DNA of 64,000 nucleotides from Saccharomycopsis fibuligera x Saccharomycopsis cf. fibuligera (lineage: Eukaryota > Ascomycota > Saccharomycetes > Ascoideales > Saccharomycopsidaceae): positions 310,001-374,000 of the forward strand of contig CP012814.1 in NCBI GenBank assembly GCA_001936135.1, in the 5' to 3' direction. Both the position numbers and the translations under genes were made by a program. Position 1 is the first letter of the stretch. Each line of letters starts with the position of its first letter. Shown in pieces: positions 41,591-49,440 of this stretch. The notes below the pieces were generated by a model. It made no database searches. It worked only from the letters and a program-made list of their open reading frames with translations, and was not told the DNA's origin.

Positions 41591-41627
<37 letters not shown>

Positions 41628-42261
41628 CTCAGAAGCCGCTGTTTTTTTCTGATTCTTTCCTTCTTAATTTTTCGGTACTTACTTTTCTTTTGCATAACTA
41701 TATTGGGACAATTTACAATTATTGACGCTAAATTCTATATGCTTTGGGGCAGCGAATTTTTAAGAAAAATGTAGTTTTTTATAATAGACAGTAATTCTTG
41801 TTTAATTGATTGTCAGTGAGCCGACATACACGATGACTTAATCTTAAAAAAAAAATAACGCCTTCAAAGCCATACCAAAAAGCTTCCAAAACAACTGAGC
41901 TCTAACAATTGAATTCTGACAAAACAAAAATCACTTCATTAAAGGCCTGTTCAAAGCTAGTTATCTCCAAACTTGTGATAACTGATCAAGGCAATAAGAG
42001 ACTCTCCTATCAGTTATGTAAAAAATTTCATGGAGAAGGAGGCTACGTAAGAAACTGCTTGCATCAATGCCTCAAAATAATAATGAAATCCGATAGCTAA
42101 CCTCTCCATACCTACTTAGACTGTGTGCACGCGCCGTACGGCAGCTCTTACCTGCTTGTTAAAGATAAACTCTCAATCTCCGGAACTTTAACAATAGAAA
42201 AAATCATTGTAAGAGAAGGGGTTGAACGGTCTGAATTGGGAAACCCAGCACCATAAGATGG
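41480..42261. other. Intergenic, T35 run and decayed retroelement sequence
   Basis: The 3' end of the 40226 gene is followed by a run of 35 T (41593-41627). The part from about 41900 to 42260 probably continues the decayed retroelement whose gag lies to the right, but I cannot assign domains to it. A 63-codon open frame at 41909-42100 is unsupported. Confidence 0.35.
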
Positions 42262-42596
42262 TTAATTGTTAAATTTCTTGTGGGGTTTATAGAAATTTTG
42301 GTGACCATGGATGACAGGTTTAACAGTAGAAGAGATACGGGTTCTCGATGATTGAACCCAATCAAGAGAGACAGGAAGTTGTTGATAAAGAAAGGAGTCT
42401 CTCGTAATGCTAACATGAACTCTAAGGTTCTCGTTCAAACCATTGATAAAGAAATCCATTAAAGCGGATTCATCAGTGTTATAGGCTGAAGCCAAATAGT
42501 TAACTTTGGTAATATAGTCCTCAATTGAACCAGATTGTCTTAAAGAAAAGAACTTTTTTTCCGGACTTGGATGTCTTTTGTATCTTTAGAGTCCAT
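42262..42596 (-). pseudogene. Retrotransposon gag fragment (Ty3/gypsy-like), frameshifted
   Basis: A gag start ATGGACTCTAAAGATAC (ATG at 42596-42594) opens a frame that stops within 20 codons. A second frame then continues with GSIEDYITKVNYLAS and ESALMDFFINGLNENLRV, the pattern of the retrotransposon gag domain, to a stop at 42262. The break between the two frames looks like a deletion. The element reads on the minus strand with its LTR to the right. Confidence 0.7.
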
Positions 42597-42727
42597 TATT
42601 TGATTGTGAAAGCCTTGTATTTCTAATATAACTAAATAGTAATAAATATATAACAATATTGGGTTGAACCTTATACAAATAATAATCAGACAGAATAAAA
42701 CACATATTAGCGTTGAGCTATTGATAG
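42559..42727 (-). repeat. Inverted-repeat arm A: LTR end plus gag start
   Basis: About 169 bp match 43626-43786 in the opposite orientation at roughly 90 percent by eye, including TAATAGCTCAACGCTAAT, the TTAGAAATACAAGGCTTT stretch and the gag start. The two arms are about 900 bp apart. Confidence 0.85.
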
Positions 42728-42863
42728 TTTTTTTTTTTTTTCACACACAATATCGATTTATTATTTCTATATAAACGGTAGAAAATATAATCTTATAAAC
42801 TTATCTATATAGTATATACAGTATAGTTCAGTTGTTATTATATAGGGGAAACTTATACAAGTG
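42597..42863 (-). mobile_element. LTR of a retrotransposon (element 1)
   Basis: The sequence between the gag start and the LINE 3' end matches other LTR pieces here: 42741-42860 corresponds to 44601-44707 inverted and to 33496-33554, sharing ACTGAACTATACTGTATA (minus strand). Exact termini and target duplication are not clear. Confidence 0.65.
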
Positions 42864-43520
42864 AAAACCCCGTTAGTATTAGTTAGACTTTAGTGGATCA
42901 GTTGGATTTGAAATAGATATAGGAGAGATTATAGTCTAGGATGGATGATATTTTATTTTTTTTTTTTTTTTTTGAGGGTCATTGCTTTGCTGTCGACAGA
43001 TAAAAAGAAAGGGGTCTCACTTCAATACCATCTTCCACTCACTAAGATAACACTGATGTGTTATCTAATTCATTACTGTGGTGATGTAGTAAACAAGACT
43101 AGAGATTGGAATGGTTTTCCAATCAAAGTCCTTATCTTGCCGTAGGCGGGAGTATTTCTTTTGGAATATCAAGTAGTTGTCGACCTGGATTAATTCTCGT
43201 GTGTCACTGGATGGAAGGATGAGGCTGTCCCAGCTCAATTCCTTATTTAGATGTAACTTGTTCCATAAAGCTTGTGCTACTGGACATTTAACCAAAAAGT
43301 GCTCCATTTGTTTGTTGATAGCATCTTCGTATGACTGCTGTTTGTATTTTTTACGTGATAAATCTTCAGAGCACCACTTACATTCCTCACCTTGGAATTT
43401 GAACTTCTCGACTCCGAGGTGGAACGTGTGTATATTCTCGAAGCAGCCAGGGTGTTTGAACGTTTGTTTGTGACGAACATTGAGTTCTAGACCTTTATAT
43501 CGACGTACAAATACGTCATA
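42864..43520 (-). mobile_element. 5'-truncated LINE 3' fragment, copy 2
   Basis: Read on the minus strand, an open frame from 43520 to a stop at 43065 encodes about 150 residues of the C-terminus of a LINE ORF2. A zinc-knuckle of the zf-RVT type is intact: ECKWCSEDL followed by MEHFLVKCPVAQALWNKL (C-x2-C ... H-x4-C). The 3' UTR reaches 42864 with AACGGGGTTTT, identical to copy 1 at 19949. The 5' truncation is typical of target-primed reverse transcription. C. albicans Zorro elements are the nearest kind of element I know; membership is inferred. Confidence 0.75.
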
Positions 43521-43625
43521 TTATTTACTCAATATTTTTTCTTTAATCTTCTATTTGATTCTACAATATGCTCATTTCACATAATTCAGTATTTGGTATG
43601 AGACATATTGTGTATTCACTACTAT

Positions 43626-43786
43626 TAATAGCTCAACGCTAATTTGTGTTGTATTCAGTCTGATTATTATTTATATACGGTTCAACCCAACATTGTTATA
43701 TATTACTATTTAGTTATATTAGAAATACAAGGCTTTTACAACCAAATGATGGACTCTAAAGATACAAAAGACTCCCAAGTCCGGAA
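43626..43786 (+). mobile_element. LTR end plus gag start of a second retroelement (arm B)
   Basis: This piece mirrors arm A at 42559-42727. The gag ATG is at 43749 and the frame stops after about 15 codons. It lies about 110 bp upstream of tRNA-Gly. Further left, 43521-43620 is only weakly similar to the LTR. Confidence 0.75.
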
Positions 43787-43894
43787 GTTTGTTTAGCATT
43801 TGCCAGAATGATTGACCAAAAAGTTCGGAAAAACCAGAAACTTTCTCACTTTTTAATTCAGACCTTTCCACTCCTTCTCTAACATCATAACTAA

Positions 43895-43965
43895 GCGTGG
43901 ATGGTTTAGTGGTAAAATTCAACGTTGCCATCGTTGGGCCCCGGGTTCGATTCCCGGTCTACGCA
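43895..43965 (+). tRNA. tRNA-Gly (GCC)
   Basis: Acceptor GCGTGGA pairs with TCTACGC (one G-T), the D arm holds GGTTTAGTGGTAAAATTC, and the anticodon loop reads TTGCCAT with anticodon GCC. The T arm CCGGGTTCGATTCCCGG is perfect. A T-run follows directly (43968-43973). Confidence 0.97.
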
Positions 43966-44459
43966 ATTTTTTTGGCTTTTCTAATACTGTTTAATGCCAG
44001 ATTCACTGTTTGATTCTGTGTTCTTTTTTCCTCTTTGATGTTTTTGGTCAATTATTTTGTATAGTTGTAACATCTTGAACACAGTTTGGTTAGTGTTCCT
44101 TTCAGGATATTGGGACAAGCTTGCCGTTTATTCAAGAGGAAAATACACAATTAAAACTAACAGAAATGTTCATATGATAATTCCCAATGTGGCTATGAAA
44201 CATAAGCAACTTTATTAACGTGCATTTGCGCATACCTCATCTCAACAAATCCATCTATTGGCAAAAATCCCACATTATATTACAATTCAAGTTTCGGGGC
44301 GACAACTTTTTTTCGGCATTGGGGAAGAGGGAGGAGGGCTAAAAAGTATGGCGGCAGAAATGCCAATACTAATACTTTGGTGTTGATTCTATCTGCTCTC
44401 GCTCATTTCCTTCTTTCAATCAGTCAAAGTGATATTCAATCTGCAAAAAAAATAAAAAA
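43966..44459. other. Intergenic between tRNA-Gly and tRNA-Val
   Basis: About 494 bp lie between two tRNA genes that point towards each other. There is a GC-richer patch near 44295-44350 (GGGGAAGAGGGAGGAGGG). I see no gene. Confidence 0.4.
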
Positions 44460-44533
44460 TGATTTCGCCCAGGATCGAACTGGGGACGTTCTGCGTGTTA
44501 AGCAGATGCCATAACCAACTAGACCACGAAACC
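44460..44533 (-). tRNA. tRNA-Val (AAC)
   Basis: Minus strand: acceptor GGTTTCG pairs with CGAAATC (one G-T), D arm GGTCTAGTTGGTTATGGC, anticodon stem TCTGC/GCAGA with loop TTAACAC (anticodon AAC), and T arm CCCAGTTCGATCCTGGG. It is nearly identical to S. cerevisiae tRNA-Val(AAC) as I remember it. T-rich sequence (minus strand) follows its 3' end. Confidence 0.97.
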
Positions 44534-44600
44534 ATTACAATTTTTTTTGCAACATAAGGGTTCATTTAGTAAACTATATAAACCACATAGGCCCAGTTTT

Positions 44601-44707
44601 CACTTGTACAACTGAACTATACTGTATAAACTATATAGATAAGTTTATAACATTGTATTTTCTATCGTTTATATAGAAATAATAAGTCGATGTTGTGTGT
44701 GAAAAAA
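44601..44707 (+). mobile_element. LTR fragment upstream of tRNA-Val
   Basis: CACTTGTACAACTGAACTAT through GTTTATATAGAAATAATAAG to TTGTGTGTGAAAAAA matches element 1's LTR (42741-42863) in inverted orientation. It begins about 67 bp before the 5' end of tRNA-Val. Confidence 0.75.
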
Positions 44708-45620
44708 GAAAAAAAAATGTTATGACAGCCTCATCAAACTTCTAGCACTTAGTATTACCAAGAAATTCCAGCACCTACCACTAAGTAACACAACATAAGA
44801 TCTAGATACAACTTTTCATTGCGTAAGTAAACAGGAACAAATGAAATTTGATAAATTACAAGCGTCTCAAACATTAAATAAATTTCACAAAACGCCAGAT
44901 ATACAAAAGGCAAATTTTTACGCCATATTAAAACAAACTAAAATGGTTCTATCTAGAAAATAGCAACAGTCTGGATAAACTTGGCCGAGACTAACCGCCA
45001 ACATCGGACTTTTGTTCAGCAATCTATGATTTCTTGAAATAGTCACAGCGCACCAACTTTGAAGTCAAAGGACTTTTCTTTCATTTTTTTTTTTTTTACG
45101 TCCCTATTTTATATGTGTTAAAAAACTGTTTGAAGAATAAGTCATCTTTATGGCTTTGCAATTGAGATATATACTTAGTGCAGCTCTTCACCGGTTGATG
45201 TCCAGGAAAATTCGGATTGTCGCACACCAAATAAAGATAAGATGAAGTACATATACACCTCAAAAAAAAAACCAAAAGATTTGAACCGTGACTGCCTTCC
45301 AAGAAGAATGAAAATGCATTTAACAGAACATGGATCAAAATCACCTATATAGCTTTTTAATTTAGAATTTATGTCCTCATTTTTTGAGACTCCATGTCTA
45401 TAGAGCTATCCACCAAGAAAGATTCTAATTAGGCACGGGTAACTCCGATTTTCATATATGCGCATGCTCCTGCATATCGAGATGGAGATAATGTAATGTC
45501 TTCTGTCAAAATTGACGGAATGGAAGGAGGAATAAAGTTCCCTTTCGCTCCATCAACCATTTAGCCCATTCAATTTTGAGCTTATGTTACATACGTTATA
45601 ATTAAATGTGATCAAAGAAT
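44708..45620. other. Intergenic upstream of the 45621 gene
   Basis: These 913 AT-rich bases run between the LTR fragment and the next gene, with a T-run near 45085-45098. A minus-strand open frame at 45096-45344 lacks recognisable features. I see nothing else. Confidence 0.4.
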
Positions 45621-46907
45621 ATGATAGCAATAAACATATCCAAATGTTCCACCATCATGAACTTTAATAGATTTTTGTTGCACAATTCACTGCTGCAGTT
45701 GTATAGAAGGGGAATTATTTTGACTAGACTACCTACAAAGCCAAGCTATAGTTGCCGTGATATAAGCAGCTATAAGATTTCTAGATCTGGTATCAATTGT
45801 AATAAACTCCATCAATTGAATACATCTAACATAAAATTTGGGCCATTGTCACTGTCAATTTTAGCAAATAATTACCAAATTTTCAATACATCACGCTATT
45901 TTAGTAACAATCAAATCGATGATCCGCACATCTCATCATCAGCAGCATCAACTAATAATCGACTGCATCCAGAAGGTTTTCTAGAAGCAGAAATAGCAAA
46001 TGGGCAATCTAGATCCACCAGGTCAAGATTAGCTGCTTTATTTGCCGCTTTGGGGCTAAGTACTTTAACCATAGTTTTATCATTTGGGATATTTCTCTAC
46101 TATAACGTGTTATGCTGCCACAAGAAAATTAAACTCCCTATTCTGCTTCAGTTGAATCGATTGTCTATTACTAGTTACGAGGACTTGATTGGACAAGTTA
46201 TTAGAAACCACAATAATGGTAGCCTGCTCAATATCAATTTGTTGGAAAATTTGATTGATTATTATTTGCTTGAAAGCTTGTCTAACAACAATTACATTCA
46301 GTCAAATTTCAAGCTACCCATCATGTTAGAAAATTTTCAGTTCAAAAAGAACGACTTTAACGTAACTTACAACAGCAAGAATTTGAAAGTGAAAATCATG
46401 GAGCTTGCACCACCAGACTCAGTATCGCCATCTTCAAATATTGCAAGGAAAGAGGAGCAGAAATACCCAAGTCCCTGGCTTCTCTTTCATATTAAAGTTT
46501 TACAGTATAGCAAAGATTTTAATGTAACAAAATACTCCAAAGCTTTAAGAAATTTGAACCCATTTTCAAGAGAGGTTAGCGGGGACAGAATTGGCAAGCG
46601 TGCTGGCGAGTTAGAAGATAACGTGAAGTTGTATAATGAGGACAATAATAATAACAACAACAGGAAAAAATCAGGAGGTGGTGATGAAAATGATTTAATT
46701 ATATCAGGAAAATTAAGCATACTCAATAACTTAGAACCTCATCAATCTGTAGAAGGTGGTATCAAGGGTGGCATGATTGGTACCAATAATGATGAGAAGT
46801 ACAGTTTAGAGTTTGAAGGTTTATTTAATGATGAGCATAGACATTACATTAAAATCTTCAGTTGCAATTTGCTAAAAGATGACCGATTTGTTAAGAAGCT
46901 TTGGTAA
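45621..46907 (+). CDS. Putative mitochondrial single-pass membrane protein
   Basis: A 428-residue protein I do not recognise. The first 95 residues are basic, rich in Ser/Asn/Leu and nearly free of acidic residues (for example FNRFLLHNSLLQLYRRGIIL, then SRYFSNN), like a mitochondrial presequence. One strong transmembrane helix follows at about 137-164 (RLAALFAALGLSTLTIVLSF), flanked by Arg on the N side and by CCHKKIK after it. The C-terminal 260 residues have no recognised domain and contain an Asn/Lys linker (about 340-355). This layout suggests an inner-membrane protein with a soluble domain; that is inference. The start could be the ATG at 45621 or the one at 45657 (MNFNRF). Confidence 0.82.
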   Translation: MIAINISKCSTIMNFNRFLLHNSLLQLYRRGIILTRLPTKPSYSCRDISSYKISRSGINCNKLHQLNTSNIKFGPLSLSILANNYQIFNTSRYFSNNQIDDPHISSSAASTNNRLHPEGFLEAEIANGQSRSTRSRLAALFAALGLSTLTIVLSFGIFLYYNVLCCHKKIKLPILLQLNRLSITSYEDLIGQVIRNHNNGSLLNINLLENLIDYYLLESLSNNNYIQSNFKLPIMLENFQFKKNDFNVTYNSKNLKVKIMELAPPDSVSPSSNIARKEEQKYPSPWLLFHIKVLQYSKDFNVTKYSKALRNLNPFSREVSGDRIGKRAGELEDNVKLYNEDNNNNNNRKKSGGGDENDLIISGKLSILNNLEPHQSVEGGIKGGMIGTNNDEKYSLEFEGLFNDEHRHYIKIFSCNLLKDDRFVKKLW

Positions 46908-47441
46908 TTAAGATGTCTGGTCTATAAGTTTTAAGAACTTTTCCTTACAGCACAAAACTTGTATATAGATTTCGGTTAGTGATAATCTATGATTTCGTTT
47001 AGTATATCGGGTAGTAAAAATCAGTATGTTGTATAGTTGGAATGACAGTCTACTGTAATTTATAACGAAAACAGTAAACTGTAAGAGTTAATGAAGTAGT
47101 ATGATATATAAAATGGGTAAGAAAGAGCAAAACAAATCTAGTACCATAATGACGCGTTATCTAAACGAAAATTCTTTGAAAAAAAACAAAACAAAACAAA
47201 ATAAAAAAAAAAATAGGATGAAAATAGAAAATTTAGAAAACCCAAGCCAAACAAAAGAAAAAGTTTATGAAATAGGAAAATAACACAATTCAAGGAATAG
47301 AATTTTCAAAAAAAAAAAAAAAAAAAAAAAATACAAACCATAACAAATTAAAAAAACAGAAATTTTAAAAGCATTTTTCAAAAAAATGCCTAAAAGGCTA
47401 GACAGAACATACACTGATGGTATAACAAGCCTGCTTTTTTT
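46908..47441. terminator. Convergent 3' region with A24 run
   Basis: The 534 AT-rich bases between the 45621 gene and ATG15 include an A24 run (47308-47331) and a short inverted pair around 47374-47394 (GCATTTTTC, then AAAAAATGC). It should contain both 3' ends. The Lys-rich 60-codon frame at 47101-47283 is homopolymer noise. Confidence 0.4.
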
Positions 47442-49118
47442 TCAAAGCCCATCCTCCCATTCAATACACTTGCCTAGCCAACTATATCTTTTGCATTTTT
47501 GTGGTTTGGAAGGTGTGCTACTTGTGCTGCTACTAGTCTCGGTTCTATAATCACCCCAGTCATCATCATCATCCCAAGTAGCAGTTCTCAGCGGTGGCTT
47601 ATATTTATCGTTTTTATCATCCACAACATATCTCCAATTGAAACAGTCTTGACATGGAGAAGGTAAAGTGCATTTGGCAGTTTCATTATAGTGCAATATT
47701 ATATTGTCTATCACTGTATGGATTCTGTGATTGTATATGCTAACTGACCATCCAAGATCAGTGACTGTATCATAAACACAAGTTTTTCCCGAATGACACA
47801 TTGATTCCATGGCGTATCCACCTAATGAACAAGTTGAACTAGCCCCATTGCAAACTCCCATAAAAATTGGATCCCCAGTGTTACCAAAATGCCAAATATG
47901 TTCCAAATTACCAGGTAAACCTGGAGGCATAGGTAAATGAAGTCTCTTAGTTGCCATTAATTCTCCAGGGGCTTGAAAAGTTACTGCTGGTAAACCATAT
48001 GTTCTTCCCAACAATGAAGCAAGAGACCCGCCCAATGAATGGCCAGTGACCCATACTGTGGCTTGCGAATATTGTGAAGTAACGTTCCGGTACAAATCTA
48101 AAACTGCTTGATAGTATCTGTCTTCACGCAACAATTCTTTTTCCAAGCACTTCTGGTCGCAAGTGTAGGAGCTCTTATAGCAATCACAAACTGTAGTCCA
48201 CAAGTAACTAACTCTGGCACAGCAACAGGAAAATAACAAGTTATCATTAATCTTGTCATTTGCTACAGTATCTGCACCTCCTTGTATTTTGAAATCGTCT
48301 TCGATACTTTCTTCGGAGATAACCTTGCCATCGGTATCAAGTCGCGAGACAAAGGCTGCACTAGTACCTTTGAGGGCTATAACCACTATTGAGTTATCAG
48401 TGTTACTGAATACATGACCTCTAATGCCATCGGACATCCAGCCAAATCCTGATCTATTTTTCCATGGTTCTGCCACGTCCGTCCAGTCACCGGTACCAGG
48501 AACTTCGACGTAGGCATCGGAAGCCATTAAAGCTAAATTAACCACAGATTCTTTATCGGTTACATTGGGTACTAATTCATTTTCTTCAACCCAATCTAAA
48601 TGGACCTTTTCTGCATTAACCACGTCTTTATGAATGTATTGGAGGTAAGACTCAACAAAATCCGGATGTCTTTCCCTCATTCTTCTTATTGGAAAATTTG
48701 AATTGAGGCTCAATGTGTATTTGGCCAGCCAGGGGCTTTCCATTTTCATTTTTGGAGATAGAAACTCAGACTTGAAGGTCTGCTTATACAACTCATTTTG
48801 GATGATAAGATCTTTAGTGATATCTAGTCGGCGATGGATCCTATGATTTTCTCCCGTATTGTGATGATAAATATGCTTTAAAGTGAACTGCGAAAATCCA
48901 GAATGACCAAGCTTATTATTTTCGTTTTTATAGCTAGAATTTTTGCCCGGTGTAACGTTCAGTGGCTGAGATAGTTGTGAAGTTATGATATTGATACAAT
49001 CGCTTAGATAAGACCGCCCCGTAGTTGAAAGAAGCGCTAGCAATAGGACCACTAACGACAGCACAAATAAGGAAAATAAAAAGCAAAGTCGGAAATATAC
49101 TACTCTCTCCCGACGCAT
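47442..49118 (-). CDS. ATG15: Autophagic-body phospholipase Atg15
   Basis: A 558-residue class-3 lipase. An N-terminal signal-anchor helix (about 8-30, rich in Leu/Val/Phe) matches the single TM of Atg15, which travels through the ER and multivesicular pathway to the vacuole. The lipase elbow is GHSLGGS with nucleophile Ser361, flanked by VWVT and by LASLLGRTYGLPAVTFQAPGE; the downstream Asp/His region includes GDPIFMG and NHRIHTVIDN. Many Cys suit a lumenal enzyme. Family knowledge: it breaks down autophagic and Cvt bodies in the vacuole. The C-terminal tail has an acidic run (DDDDDWGD) and ends in a Cys-containing WLGKCIEWED. It is divergent from SRP72. Confidence 0.95.
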   Translation of the reverse strand: MRRERVVYFRLCFLFSLFVLSLVVLLLALLSTTGRSYLSDCINIITSQLSQPLNVTPGKNSSYKNENNKLGHSGFSQFTLKHIYHHNTGENHRIHRRLDITKDLIIQNELYKQTFKSEFLSPKMKMESPWLAKYTLSLNSNFPIRRMRERHPDFVESYLQYIHKDVVNAEKVHLDWVEENELVPNVTDKESVVNLALMASDAYVEVPGTGDWTDVAEPWKNRSGFGWMSDGIRGHVFSNTDNSIVVIALKGTSAAFVSRLDTDGKVISEESIEDDFKIQGGADTVANDKINDNLLFSCCCARVSYLWTTVCDCYKSSYTCDQKCLEKELLREDRYYQAVLDLYRNVTSQYSQATVWVTGHSLGGSLASLLGRTYGLPAVTFQAPGELMATKRLHLPMPPGLPGNLEHIWHFGNTGDPIFMGVCNGASSTCSLGGYAMESMCHSGKTCVYDTVTDLGWSVSIYNHRIHTVIDNIILHYNETAKCTLPSPCQDCFNWRYVVDDKNDKYKPPLRTATWDDDDDWGDYRTETSSSTSSTPSKPQKCKRYSWLGKCIEWEDGL

Positions 49119-49440
49119 GGCCTGTGTTTTGGTTTAGTGGTATTGGTTAGCTGATGATATGGGTTATCTTTAGTCCTCCAGGGCACTGTCTCGAAACGTC
49201 GAGAAGGCAAAAAGACGAGCTTCTGATTAGCAGATGAGTGACCGGCGATGACATTATAATCAGGAGCATGCTTCGATGGACACATCACGTGCACACTATG
49301 TGATTTCCGGTTGGCGCCTAATTCTGGGAAACGAAAGCTAAAAAAATTGTCGACGAAGCGCCAGGCAAATAAAGAGAGTGACGACAGTAAATTAGCAGTT
49401 GGCCTTAACAGCAGTAATCACGGGCTAGTCAGATAGCAGG
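49119..49440. promoter_or_regulatory. ATG15-SRP72 divergent promoter with CACGTG
   Basis: These 322 bp contain CACGTG at 49286-49291 within CACATCACGTGCAC, a bHLH/Cbf1-type site. No other element is clear. Confidence 0.45.

Noticed and set aside
41909-42100. Short frame with a loose CCHC-like pattern
   Set aside because: The Cys/His spacing does not match a gag zinc knuckle and the strand is opposite to the neighbouring gag relic.
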